Below are positions 11,860 through 21,781 of a DNA stretch of 64,000 bases, piece by piece; position 1 is the first letter of the stretch, and every line of letters starts with the position of its first letter. This DNA is from Diphasiastrum complanatum (taxonomy: Eukaryota > Streptophyta > Lycopodiopsida > Lycopodiales > Lycopodiaceae), in contig CM055111.1 in assembly GCA_029204225.1 (NCBI GenBank), positions 12,400,697 to 12,464,696 of the forward strand. The letters are read 5' to 3'. The translations under genes were made by a program, and so were the position numbers. Under the pieces are notes generated by a model that was not told the origin of the DNA, ran no database searches, and saw only the letters and a program-made list of their open reading frames with translations.

Positions 11860-12558
11860 TTGAGTGACCATGCTTGTGCTAGGAAGAATCATGATGTCCA
11901 TTGCAGATGGGACATCACGATGGTAGTAACCAAGGCAGATCAGGTAGCCTCACCCGAGGCCACTACGGTAACAGCCACGATGGTGTTAACATCCACTTCA
12001 CCAACCATCACCACTACTACTACCGTTCCTCGACTCTCCATTCCTGTTACTCTACCATCTCCTACCCCCAAATCACCACCCCCCCCCCCATTATCGCTAC
12101 TAATCCCTCCTCTACATTTGATTTTAATTTTGATTCTGATTCTTTCGCCGTGCTCAACTCCTGCAAACTATTGTTACCGCCATTTCTTCCACACCTTATA
12201 TCGCCACTCAACCTCCACTCGCTATCCCTATCCACTTAGCTCTTCACAACTCCCTCCACAACATGAACCCTACATTCCTCCACTCACTAATATTCCTCTC
12301 TTCACTAATATTCTTCCACACTACCCGGATGGATCTGAATCCCTTCCTTACCTGGGTCCTTGGGAGCAGCTCCCCCCTTCAGTGCAAAAGGCAATCTGGG
12401 CAAATCAAGACGCACAAACATACCTTGCCCAGTTTGATTACCAATCATTCTGGGGTACGACTCTTCAGGAAAATCTTGTGTTGACACAACAACTACAGAA
12501 TGCGACCAAAGTAGTCAAGCAAGCCAACGAAGCAGAGGTCAACCAGACACATAGCTAA
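11860..12558 (+). CDS. Pro/Thr/Ser-rich hypothetical ORF, 232 codons
   Basis: The frame is open for 232 codons but its first codon is TTG; the first in-frame ATG is at about 11920. The N-terminal half is very rich in Thr, Ser and Pro with a run of eight prolines and a hydrophobic stretch (LILILILIL). The C-terminal part is more protein-like: EQLPPSVQKAIWANQDAQTY followed by a glutamine-rich, possibly coiled segment. The base composition is much richer in C than the neighbours. It resembles the style of plant retroelement gag-like ORFs and of the C-rich ORF at 22654, but I cannot assign a family. Confidence 0.3.
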   Translation: MSDHACARKNHDVHCRWDITMVVTKADQVASPEATTVTATMVLTSTSPTITTTTTVPRLSIPVTLPSPTPKSPPPPPLSLLIPPLHLILILILILSPCSTPANYCYRHFFHTLYRHSTSTRYPYPLSSSQLPPQHEPYIPPLTNIPLFTNILPHYPDGSESLPYLGPWEQLPPSVQKAIWANQDAQTYLAQFDYQSFWGTTLQENLVLTQQLQNATKVVKQANEAEVNQTHS

Positions 12559-12825
12559 GCCAGCTCCAACAACTCTAGAATGTAGAAACTAGTTCCAACC
12601 AAGAATTATGTGCCGCTATGATGAGACAAATCAATCAAATTGATTTTTAATGATTTGCTCCACTTCCTATCCCAAAGGGCATGGTGGTTCCGCCTTCAGC
12701 ATACCAACAGCTGGGGCAAGGGTTAAATGACACCGTGCGATGTTGTCCTTGGAAATCAATTATCTGATATTGAAATTTGATACCATATATGAAGATTATG
12801 ATCAAAGTTTCTTTGATACTAGAAA

Positions 12826-13316
12826 CTGCTATGATACCATGTTGGAAGAAGGGAAGACTATAAGATAGTGATGAAATCGAAGTATAACAACAAACTCTTT
12901 GGCTCTACGAAATAATCCTTCTTCTAGTATATGACTACGTCTATAAAAACTAAACAAAGCTATCGCAACAATCATCATGTTTGTTCTTTTTAGTAACTAG
13001 CTTTGAAATTATTAGTACTTAAGTGATTGTGAACAAGTTGAAATTGACAGATATAGAATACTACAGTATTGAAACATTTGACAATTTAGACTAATCAATA
13101 AGAGATTTAACTGATACAAATAACTTCAGAGAAGCTTGCAAACATTTCAACATGATACTGAACGCAATAAGAAAGTATGATTGATTTAGTAAGTAGCATC
13201 TACAAATCAGATAATGTGAGTAAAAGGCAATAACAGATGAAGCCGCGTACTCTAAACTATCTTTGAGTAATCGATAACTTTGTTTGATACACTTTCACCA
13301 ATAAGCAATAAGTACC
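12826..13316 (-). mobile_element. Minus-strand LTR with initiator-Met-type primer-binding site
   Basis: On the minus strand, 12826-12839 reads TGGTATCATAGCAG, a near match to the plant initiator-Met tRNA binding site. Just upstream on that strand the sequence CTTCCAACA ends at 12840 and the 477 bp to 13316 form the likely 5' LTR. They contain a TATA-like TTTTTATAGACG near 12940. The right edge (TGGTACTTATTGC on minus) coincides with the point where homology to the H3-like gene begins, so this LTR probably cut off the N-terminus of that gene. No matching second LTR in the window. Confidence 0.55.
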
Positions 13317-15333
13317 ATCGCCTCGTCCACCACCACCTCCTCCTAGGCCAAGGGGCAGAAGAAGAGACTCACCCTGGCTCAAGGATATTCAAAAGCTACA
13401 GAAGACTAATAATCTTTTGATTCTGAAAGCTCACATACAGAGATCCATCAGACAGGTAATAGTAAGTCTATCTGTAGATGTGAGATGGACTGTAACGGCA
13501 ATAGAGACGCTGCACACTACATATGAGGATTTCCAAGTGATTTTTTTTTTCAGATACTATTGTTGCAGCTGTCCATGCCAAGAGGGTGACCATCATGCCC
13601 AAGGATTTCAACATTGTGTTCAGGCTACAGGACACATATGACAAATTTGCAGAGTACTTTAGACCTGCTGCTCCTCTCCTCCAATACAAGATTCAGAGAG
13701 GAGAAAACGAAAGCAATCTCAACCATCTTGGCCTGGTTTTCGTATACAGAACGAGTGTGTTTCAAAGACGAGGAGGTCTCATGACCCTCCTAATAAAGTG
13801 AGGGATTTTTCAAAGTCATCTCCTCTAGATGAGATTCTATCTGCTAGGCAATCTTCTCCCAAGTCTCCTCCTAAGTCTCCTTCTTCTCCTCCCAGACCTC
13901 CATTTTTATCTTCTCCTGCTAAATCTTCCTCTCCTAATAAATCTCCTCCTCCTTCAAAATCTCTGTCTCCTCCTACCCCCATAAATATTAGTTCCCCACT
14001 CTTGTTCTAGGAAATGATTTAGATGATTTTGTAAATGTAAAGGTAGAATCAATTTTGAATGACAATTTTTTTGTGGTTTATCTGTATTACTTCCGTCACC
14101 CCCTGCACTTGCCTTTGTAAATACTCCTCAATATGTACAGTATGACCAATAGTTGAACACATATCTTAAAGCTTTAGGTTCTAGATACAGTTTTAAGATG
14201 CCGAAGACCAATGCTGGTCTTCCTCTTTCTAAATTAGATACATGTGAATTAGAAAGTAGGGACAAAATGCTAGGTGACAATGTAGGAGGTGGGGCAATTC
14301 AGTACTGGATGGAGATTTTCCAGACCTCATTGTTTATAGATGTAGCATTGTTTCCCCTTCAATTCATGGCTGCATTTGATTTCCCTAATTTCAAAAGTCT
14401 GCACAATGATATGCTCCAATATGTCAAACTAGGGACTTCAATTCTCGTGCTCCCATACATAACAAAGTAAGTGTTTTTTTTTTTTCAGATTTTATTAAGT
14501 TGAATTTTTCATATGAATTTTGATTTCACATTGATTCTCATAAATTTATTGTTTTCTTATTGTAGTGATCATTGGAGGTTATATGTGTTGTCCTTATACG
14601 TCAATGATGAGGGTGTGTGTAATTCAGTTTGTTTAAAGATGAACTCTATTACACACACACACACACACAAAATTGCCAGGAGCATTATCCAGAAAATACT
14701 AGAACTCTTTCTAGTACCAAATGCAATAGCATATACGAAGCTGAAAATTGTTGATGCAAAGGTAAAAATTTATCAATATCGGTTCACGTGCCCTTGTAGT
14801 TATTGTTTGGTTTCTTTTCAAATCATGGACACTGATCCAATATTCAAACAATATTTGGTTCGATGCACGCTCGTTTCCGTTGTAGATTTTATTATAACAT
14901 CTTGCGCGTTGATTCGATATCTCATAATATTAAAATTTGGATACTACAGTCCTCCCAACAGGTTGATTCTTCTATAAGCTGTGGTTGGTATACGGTATGC
15001 AATGCCAAACACTTTTTCAATTGGCTTGCACTACATGATGGACTTCCTAATCTTAAAGAGGTAATCTTCGATTAATAACATTTAATTGTGTTTTTGTTTT
15101 TTTTTTCATAATCAAATTCCTAATAACTAATCTTTGATTATTAACATTTAACTGTGTTTATGTTTTTTTCAGTTTAAATGCCCAAAAGTCTCCCCAATGG
15201 AGATAATGCACTTCAGGCTGGAGACCATAAAGCTTGTGATCGAAAATTCATATCCAGTTGCAGTGGCAAGAGTGTTCTCCACCCAAGCTACTTCCAACTG
15301 GAGAAATGAATTTAGAGATCATAGATAGTTGAT
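13317..15333 (+). pseudogene. Gene D: histone H3-like domain joined to Ulp1-type (C48) cysteine protease
   Basis: Four parts follow on one strand. First, a proline-rich tail then an H3-like histone fold (WLKDIQKLQKTNNLLILKAH, later VHAKRVTIMPKDFNIV), starting without its N-terminus at 13317. Second, a Ser/Pro-rich linker (about 13800-14010). Third, a segment like LGNDLDDFVNVKVESIL, echoed in the copy at 34.7 kb. Fourth, a Ulp1-like domain: substrate-helix region DKMLGDNVGGGAIQYWMEIF, an intron at 14467-14565, NDHWRLYVL with the catalytic His codon at 14570, a Gln in SSQQ, and the Cys in SCGW (codon 14980-14982). The final exon starts near 15173 after TTTTTTTCAG. Defects are visible: an extra base in a T run at about 13541-13551 breaks the histone fold, a frameshift and stops occur near 14060-14150, and the acidic triad residue appears as Asn (MNSI). 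It faces gene C tail-to-tail. Joining histone and protease in one gene is inferred from order, strand and the shared linker. Confidence 0.7.
14653..14669 (+). repeat. (AC)8 microsatellite inside the Ulp1 exon
   Basis: An ACACACACACACACAC run lies directly after the MNSI codons of the protease domain, encoding THTHTH. It is in frame with the exon here. Length variation at this site would shift the frame between the His and Cys halves of the active site. Confidence 0.8.
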
Positions 15334-15739
15334 ACTAATAAAAAATTTGTGTCACTTGATGTGGATGAGACACATGTACAATTTTTTTTAATAGAAATAC
15401 ATTGACAGTTTTCTATGGTTGTTCTTACTTGTTTGTTTTCCTGTTATTAATTCAGGTTATGATTCATTCATCTTCAATTGTTTTTCATAGCCTTGGTCTT
15501 GTCTTTTTCATGGTCTTTTTTGGATAAGTTTAGAAAGATGATCTGATCGAACCTTTGCCACAACCAATCCAAACATGCGACATTAGTTCACTTAGATTTG
15601 TTGCAGCAAATCTTTGATCAGATTATCTTTTGAACATATCCAAATATGCCAAGACAAGGACAATACAGACCAAGGCAATGAAGACAAAAAATACAACCGA
15701 TATATACAAGACGTTAATAAGCGCAAGCGTCGATTCGAT

Positions 15740-15900
15740 ATCTGATTGTAGTGGCCACTAGAGTTCAAGTGACTGAAGATCTCCCCAATGGAAATAATGT
15801 ATTTCCTGTAGGAGACAATGAATCTTGTTATTGAAAACTCATATTAACCAGTTGCAATTACATTGTGTTTTGCACCATGGAAATGGAGATCATAGAAATG
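15740..15900 (+). repeat. Partial duplicate of the last exon of gene D
   Basis: The segment containing CTCCCCAATGGAAATAATG and AACTCATATTAACCAGTTGCA repeats, with mismatches, the final exon of gene D at about 15185-15275 (CTCCCCAATGGAGATAATG ... GTTGCAGTGGC). It lies between the end of gene D and the end of convergent gene C. The rest of 15340-15990 shows nothing I can assign. Confidence 0.55.
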
Positions 15901-15992
15901 AAAGAGCCTCATAGAAAAAGTGGTTCGTATATTTTCAAAAATGATGTATACAAAAAATCATATTCATAATACAAAATTCCATAGTTCATAAT

Positions 15993-17333
15993 CTATGGAT
16001 CTTCAATTTCGATGGATGTTCCAATATCTTTGCAGTTTATATGCTCTTCTTGCCTTACTGTTATCTGCACAAGAGAAATTGTTTTAGGTAATATATTTTA
16101 TGAAACTGATTCACTGAGAAATAGAAAAAAAGGAATATTTTTATATGGCATAACGTACCTTTACACCATTCAATCGAAATTGATAGTACTGAGGTAGATC
16201 GAATTGCAACATGTCTAGTTCTAATCGAATGCGATTGAGACACCAATCTTCCTCGACCTCAACCATTGTAAGAATGTTGTCATTTCTTTTCACTATTATC
16301 TGAAGTTGCTCTTGAGGGTTTATACCAAAATCTTGATCAAGTGGCTTCCAAATATTTTTGCATTTAATCCATCTTCTATAATACAGCAGCAAAGTGAACA
16401 TTTGTTTTTCGATGTGATATCTAAATGTCATGGATGAGTAACATACTCTACACTCAACTTGTTGATTTTGTTTTGTATCCCAACCATCATCCAACAACTC
16501 GACGATTATTTCAGCACTCAAGTCCTTACAAGTAAACATTGTTTTTGTTCTCCGAATATGCATTTGGAAAAAAAAATCAACAAAAGTAGTAAAAGGTAGA
16601 TACCAACTTAATCTATTATTCTTTGATCCAGTGCTACATTTTTATATACTCTGAATATCAATATATAGCCTAGATCAAAAACTTTTCAAAAATGCTGCAT
16701 TAGGAGAAATCCATTCCTCACTCAAAAAATATGGTAGAGGATATGGCTCTAATCTACCAACTAAATTTTTTTTACCAGAAAAATAGGTGTGATCATAAAA
16801 GAAAACTCCTGACTCTAAAAGTGATTTTGGAGGATGACCTTTATATTGTAAAATACCAATATTCGAATGTATGACATCGATTATTCCTACAATCGATTGA
16901 ATTGTTTGCCATTCAACAAAATTTGATGAATACAAAAATGCAAAACCAACAAAAACATAACAAGAAAAATATGATTTAAAAAAAATGCTAACTCTAAAGA
17001 AATTAAATCTGAAAACTTACAATTGCATTTTCTTCTATCATTTGGATTCAAATCATGAATGTTGAGCTCATTGTGAAAATAAGCATGCTGAACTAAAACT
17101 TTCGTGATAGATTGATTGGCAGGTAATACTTTAAAATCCATTATCCTGCCTTTCCAAGAGTTTCTATATATGTTATCTGATCTTTTTCAGAATGAGTCTT
17201 TTGTAGAGGGATGCATCAAGGTCCATTGATATTTTTGATATATTCTTGGTATCCATTGATCTTCTGCATTTTTTTCATTGCAAATATTGATTGCATCAAT
17301 GGTTCCTCTTGGTTTCCAATTATGTGTAGCCAT
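15993..17333 (-). pseudogene. Gene C (copy 1): protein with C-terminal ubiquitin-like domain
   Basis: Minus-strand exons are recognisable by comparison with the copy at 18126. Exon 1 starts ATG at 17333 (MATHNWKPRGTIDAINICNE) and runs through NQSITKVLVQHAYFHNELNI to about 17020. Exon 2 follows after an intron of about 100 bp (GIIDVIHSNIGILQYKG, later YPLPYFLSEEW). The third part is at 16563-16159 (LDDGWDTKQNQQVECRVCY, SSMTFRYHIEKQMF, then TMVEVEEDWCLNRIRLEL). The last exon is 16064-15993. The last ~70 residues read like a beta-grasp ubiquitin-like fold: two opening strands, a helix (CLNRIRLEL), then YYQFRLNGVK and a closing strand, with no terminal Gly-Gly. The middle region is unknown to me. 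Frameshifts occur in exon 1 and around 16570-16680, so this copy is broken. It is convergent with gene D. Confidence 0.6.
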
Positions 17334-17529
17334 TAGTCGAAATATGAGTACTCAAGCTAAGAACGGAGAGAAAGGATAAGGAGGAAAAAAAAAAGGGGGG
17401 TAGGACTGGGATTTGTACATAGAATTTTTACAAGGCATAAGAAATATGTACAAGGTTGGTGTTAAGGCCCTATAGGATTGCCCCTAAGATGAGAATAAGA
17501 AAACACCATAGAACCATTCCATTGCAAGT

Positions 17530-17715
17530 GCAACATGCAAATGAAACATTGTCATTGTTGAATGCTACAATCCGTAAATGCTTCAAACCACAATAATTCT
17601 ACCTTAAGAGATCTAGCATACCTTACTTTTGTAATGTATATGTCATGCTGAAAAATCGTCCCGCCTCATATTTCACTGTAAGCATACAAAGATTTCAAAA
17701 GTGCTCAAGGCATTA
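17530..17715 (-). pseudogene. Fragment of transposase gene B (5' exon region)
   Basis: About 185 bp match 61240-61430, the 5' part of gene B, in the same orientation. Shared blocks include GCTACAATCCGTAAATGCTTCAAA and CTCATATTTCACT. The minus-strand reading gives YEAGRFFSMTYTLQK followed by a GTAAGGT donor, and LKHLRIVAFNN further on. It lies about 200 bp beyond the start of gene C copy 1. Confidence 0.6.
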
Positions 17716-17876
17716 GAGGAGTTCTCAATATCAAAAAGACCCTTTAAGGAATGCCATGGAGGATATACAAAAATATCAAAATAAATAAAACAATATTGTT
17801 TATTTGCTTGCCACACCACTCCCAAGGCCTCCCCAACTCCCAATGATCTAACCACAGTGTCTATAGTCACAGTTAA

Positions 17877-17931
17877 GATTTCAAATTCAGTGTCCAGTCA
17901 GAAAATGATATATGGTGGCTGGCAGCGTTTC
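17877..17931 (+). pseudogene. Fragment of transposase gene B (catalytic-core exon end)
   Basis: Plus-strand reading FSVQSENDIWWLAAFQ ends at a GT donor (CAG|GTAACT). Gene B at 59.9 kb has FSVQSENHIWWLVAF followed by a TAG that corresponds to this CAG and then its own GT donor. This copy is on the opposite strand to the other B fragment 160 bp away, so the central part of the cluster has been rearranged. Confidence 0.65.
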
Positions 17932-18125
17932 AGGTAACTAGCCTTGTTATTACATTACATTCATTGAATAGTATTAATACATTGTAAACTAAGTATGATT
18001 AATTCTTTGAATGTAATTGTAAGTATATCAAAACATATGCACTCTACAACAATCATAGGTGATTTCCTTTATTGATGCTCTTTAGATTATGATTTAAATG
18101 CTTCAACATTGTTTTTTTCTTTCAG

Positions 18126-19081
18126 ATTTATATCCATCATGCATAAGTGAATGGGAGCCCGCAAAATTACTTGCAGGAATATTAGACGTGATTCACTCTG
18201 ATGTTGGAAAGCTACAATACAGAGGAAGAAGTCCAAAGGAACTTGCAAATTGTGGTATCTATTTTTATGAATCTTTATATATGCCACAAACAGATGGAGG
18301 TTTTGGCAAGCTCGAAGCAATTCCATTGCCTAGTTTTCAAAGTGATGAGTGGCCTACTCCTGACAGCATTGTTTTTGAATCCTTGAGATGCAAGCTACTC
18401 ATTGATATTAAAAATTCTATGAAGATAAGCACAGGCTCAAAAATTGTTCACCTAAGTTGGTTTATCTCATTGCATACATTTGTTGATTTTTTCGAGAGTG
18501 CTAGTGTTCGTGGGACACCAACTTTATTTGTTTGCAAGGATTTATAAGATGAGACTTTGTCAGATCTCATGGATCAAGGCTGGGATAGTAAAACAAATAA
18601 TGACATAGAATGCATGATTAAAAAGTCCTCAATGACCTTTCGTTATCATATCGAAAAGCAAATGCTCAGTCTCATATTTAGCTACCAGAGATACAAGAAA
18701 ATTGAAGGTACATGGCTACCACTGGATTAAGACTTTGAACTAAATGGTCACACAAACCGAATGGAGATAAGCATTATCTATAATGAGGAATATTTGACTA
18801 TGGTTGAGGTGGAAGAGCACTGGAAGCTTGATTTTATCAGAACATAGCTCATGCTATCACAAACCAATCTACCAACATATTTCAGACTTATCATCAACGG
18901 AAGACTCGTAAGTACTTTATGTTTATTGCCATTTCAAAATAGAACAAAATAATAGAAAATGTCATCATTTACAATTGCACATTCACTAATATTTGCCATG
19001 TCATAGATGCGAAAAAGACAAAAGCTGATAACGTGCTGCAAAGATCTACCTACAATAATCACCATTGTGGGAGAACAATAG
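18126..19081 (+). pseudogene. Gene C (copy 2): protein with C-terminal ubiquitin-like domain
   Basis: The exon opens after TTTCTTTCAG at 18126. It carries LLAGILDVIHSDVGKLQYRG, FVDFFESASVRGTPTLFVCK, SSMTFRYHIEKQMLSLIF and TMVEVEEHWKLDFIRT, then a GTAAGT donor at 18908. The last exon, 19007-19081, continues the frame (MRKRQKLITCCKDLPTIITI, then VGEQ and TAG). Residues from MEISIIY to IITIVGE follow the ubiquitin pattern of strands, helix, FRLIINGRL and a closing strand, again without a Gly-Gly end. Three in-frame stops interrupt it (about 18545, 18728 and 18847), each one base from Gln or Glu codons. The first exon seen in copy 1 is missing; a transposase fragment stands in its place. Its stop is 196 bp from the end of the opposing gene D copy. 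Confidence 0.6.
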
Positions 19082-19276
19082 TTTCAAATAAACTTTAGTA
19101 AAAATCTGTGTATACACCCTTTCATTCAATAAATGAAATCCCAAGTTGGGCATCTATACATGTATTTTGTGCTCCCAAATTCATAAACTGGAGTAGCATT
19201 TGATATATCAATGTATATTTTTCTATGAAGTCTACATATGTATTTTTGTTCTATGTTATCTATATTTTTTCTGATC

Positions 19277-19620
19277 TTAATTTAGTACAACTACATCATC
19301 CTTTGCACCATCATCAATAACGGGAGGCTGAAGCCTTGCCCTAGCCAGTATACTCAGGATAATTTCTTGTCTAAATCTGTACACCTGGCTTGATGTGTAC
19401 TCAGGAAGTGTAAACTGGAAAATAGAACATTCATGTACTAGTAATGGCCAATAACATCACCAGAATAGAAAACTAATCATGATTCCAAAATAAGAATAAA
19501 CAGAATTTATTACCTTAGAAATATCAACATCTTGTTGAAGGATGAACCACTCAAAAAACAACTTGGCATTGTACAATGTGTACCACCCACAGCTGAATGA
19601 ATCATTTTGCTGGGGTGACT
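19277..19620 (-). pseudogene. Gene D (copy 2): Ulp1-like protease C-terminus
   Basis: Minus-strand reading QSPQQNDSFSCGWYTLYNAK continues LFFEWFILQQDVDIS, an intron, and FTLPEYTSSQVYRFRQEIIL up to a stop at 19277. This aligns with the gene D end at 14947-15075 and its last exon (SSQQVDSSISCGWYTVCNAK). The Gln and Cys of the C48 active site are both present. The histidine half and the histone-like part are not in this window: a copia fragment begins at about 19741. It is convergent with gene C copy 2. Confidence 0.65.
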
Positions 19621-19740
19621 GCAAAATAACTCAGCACACAAGAAATCAATTATAAAACATAATGAATTAGATTGAAAATATTTCATTAGAATACTGATTT
19701 CAAAATGCTAAACCTCCAAGCTAACGATCTGCCAGTCCAC

Positions 19741-20590
19741 GGAGGAAATCTATATGGAACAACCTCAAGGATTCATCAAGGATGAGTTCAAAGTGTGCTT
19801 GCTCTTCAGAAGTCTTTATGGACTCAAGCAAGCACCAAGATCATGGTATTCGAGACTTAATTCTTTCCTTATCTCACTAGGATTTACTCTTAGTGACTAG
19901 GATCCTTCCATGTATCTAAAGTTTGTTGATAATAATATTGTCATTTTTCTAATTTATGTTGATGACATTATTCTTTGTGGAAGTTGTATCAAGATAGTTG
20001 ATGAAACTAAGATAGCACTTGGATGTGAGTTTAAAATGCAAGATCTAGGAGAAATACATTACATCCTAGGCCTAGAGATTGATTTTTATGATGATCATGT
20101 TTTTATATGCCAATCTAGATATGCTCACTCTATGTTGAAAAAATTCCATATGGAAAATTCTAAGAGCATAGGTACTCCAATGGAGCAATTTGTAAAAGAT
20201 CCTAATAAAGGTGATGAAAGATCCTTCGACGACATCACACTTCTTAGGAGTCTTGTAGGATCCTTGATTTGGCTTGCCATTACTAGGCCCAATTTAATTT
20301 TTTGTGTGCACAAATTGAGTCAATTTATGCAAGATCCTAAGATTCATCATTGGAAGATGGCCAAGAGGATTCTAAGATATGTATCTTCATCTTGTGATTA
20401 TGGTCTACTTTATAAAAGTGAAGATCTATCCATTGTTAGCTACTTGGATTCGGATTTTGCAAGTGATAAGATGGATTGAAAGTCTATTAGTGCTTACACT
20501 ATCTTTGTTGGAGGAAATTTAATATCTTGGCTTTCCAAAAAGCAAGATACTATATCTCTCAATGTCATGTCCTCCAATGGACTCTACATT
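19741..20590 (+). pseudogene. Ty1/copia reverse transcriptase-RNase H fragment
   Basis: The frame reads [35 protein letters not shown], a stop, then the copia RT core IVIFLIYVDDIILCG (YVDD catalytic motif), DLGEIHYILGLEI, and the RNase H linker LRSLVGSLIWLAITRPN, ending around ISWLSKKQDTISLNVMSS. Stops at about 19900 and 20477 and the lack of gag, integrase and LTRs show that it is a truncated relic. The longest open part is 19910-20479 (189 codons). Confidence 0.9.
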
Positions 20591-20769
20591 TTTGGAGGGG
20601 ATATACCGAGTCCTTGGGGGATAGTTTTTTGGAATTCCTCTGTAGGCAAAGTTTTTTCATAGGCTTTGGATTTTTCAATCATGGCCTCAAAGGCCTCATT
20701 ACCATATTTCCAATTGCCATCTTTATCATAATCTATCTCACTTTCGAGGTCATCATATGTGTAATCCAC
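20584..20769 (-). CDS. Acidic hypothetical ORF, 61 codons
   Basis: Minus-strand frame beginning MDYTYDDLESEIDYDKDGNW and continuing KYGNEAFEAMIEKSKAYEKT. The composition (many Asp, Glu, Lys) and absence of stops look like real coding sequence, perhaps an N-terminal exon, but I know no family and see no partner exon. It abuts the copia fragment. Confidence 0.25.
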   Translation of the reverse strand: MDYTYDDLESEIDYDKDGNWKYGNEAFEAMIEKSKAYEKTLPTEEFQKTIPQGLGISPPKM

Positions 20770-21097
20770 AATGTCAATTGGAGTTGTTCAAAATTTTCAA
20801 AGATTGGATATCAAAAAAGGTAGCTGGTATTTTTTTAAATCATAATGACTGAATTTATAACATTATCTTGTCAATTTCAAATATTAATTGTAGACGCGAC
20901 CATACTTTTGTAGAATTAATTGAAGATGTAACAATACTTATGTATAAATTAAATGTGGTCGTCATTAGCCATATCGACTAATTATTTTGATGACAGATGG
21001 ATTTGATTGATAAGCCTCTGAATATCTCGATGTAATCATCATCGTAATCATAGCCTCGTAATTCCATACCACCACGTAAGTTATCATTTCAGATTTG

Positions 21098-21110
21098 CAC
21101 TATATATACA
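21098..21110 (+). promoter_or_regulatory. TATA-box candidate for the H3-like gene
   Basis: CTATATATACA lies about 215 bp upstream of the H3-like ATG at 21323 and is followed by a leader without other obvious features. A plant core promoter is plausible. Nothing in the sequence shows that it is used. Confidence 0.3.
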
Positions 21111-21322
21111 GATGGTCGAGGCTTAAATTTTTTTTTCGTTAACTTCTTGTCGTTCTCTACTTCCATGTGGTATTGATTCAACGAGCCTGAAGCTAAATAC
21201 CTACATTCCACTTTTACTCGTGTGCGCCCATCTGCACTCAACTATCGATTTGGTTCAAGGCCCGATTGGAATTCTGGTCTAGAGTTCTCCTTGTTTGCGC
21301 GCTGATCCGATATTGGATAGCA

Positions 21323-21781
21323 ATGGCGTGGACAAAGCGAACAACACGAATCCACCCTGGTGGAATCCCAATCTCAGGTGGTGGTCTGGAAAATCCACCA
21401 CCACCGCCTCGTCCACCACCACCTCCTCCTAGGCCTAGGGACAGACCAAGAGACCCTGTTTGGCTGAAGGATATTCGAAAGATACAGAAGACAAATAATC
21501 TTCTGATTCTGAAAGCTCATATATAGAGATCCATCAAACATGTTACAAGAAGTCTATCTGCAGATGTGAGATGGACTGTAATAGTAATTGAGGCATTGCA
21601 CACAGCATATGAGGACTTTCAAGTAAAATTTTTTTCAGATACTGTTGTTGTAGCTATCCATGCCAAGAGGGTGACCATCATGCCCAAGGATTTCAACATT
21701 GTGTTCAGGCTAAGGGACACATATGACAATTTTGCAAAGTACTTCAGACCAGCTGATATCAAATCTTTAGCCATTCAATGA
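21323..21781 (+). pseudogene. Gene D relative: full H3-like histone domain with one in-frame stop
   Basis: The reading frame has 152 codons from ATG at 21323 to TGA at 21779-21781, interrupted only by TAG at 21524-21526. The start MAWTKRTTRIHPGGIPISGG resembles the H3 tail MARTKQTARKSTGGK. A proline-rich segment with two runs of five or six prolines follows in place of the usual tail. The fold region reads WLKDIRKIQKTNNLLILKAH, then ADVRWTVIVIEALHTAYEDF, then AIHAKRVTIMPKD, which matches canonical H3 exactly over 13 residues. The paralogue at 13.4 kb has CAG (Gln) where this copy has TAG. After FRPADIKSLAIQ the frame ends and no protease part follows, so the 3' side is truncated or rearranged. 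Confidence 0.75.

Noticed and set aside
13779-13982. Minus-strand Gly/Asp/Glu-rich frame
   Set aside because: It is the complement of the Ser/Pro-rich linker of gene D; the plus-strand frame fits the gene and the minus frame has no context.
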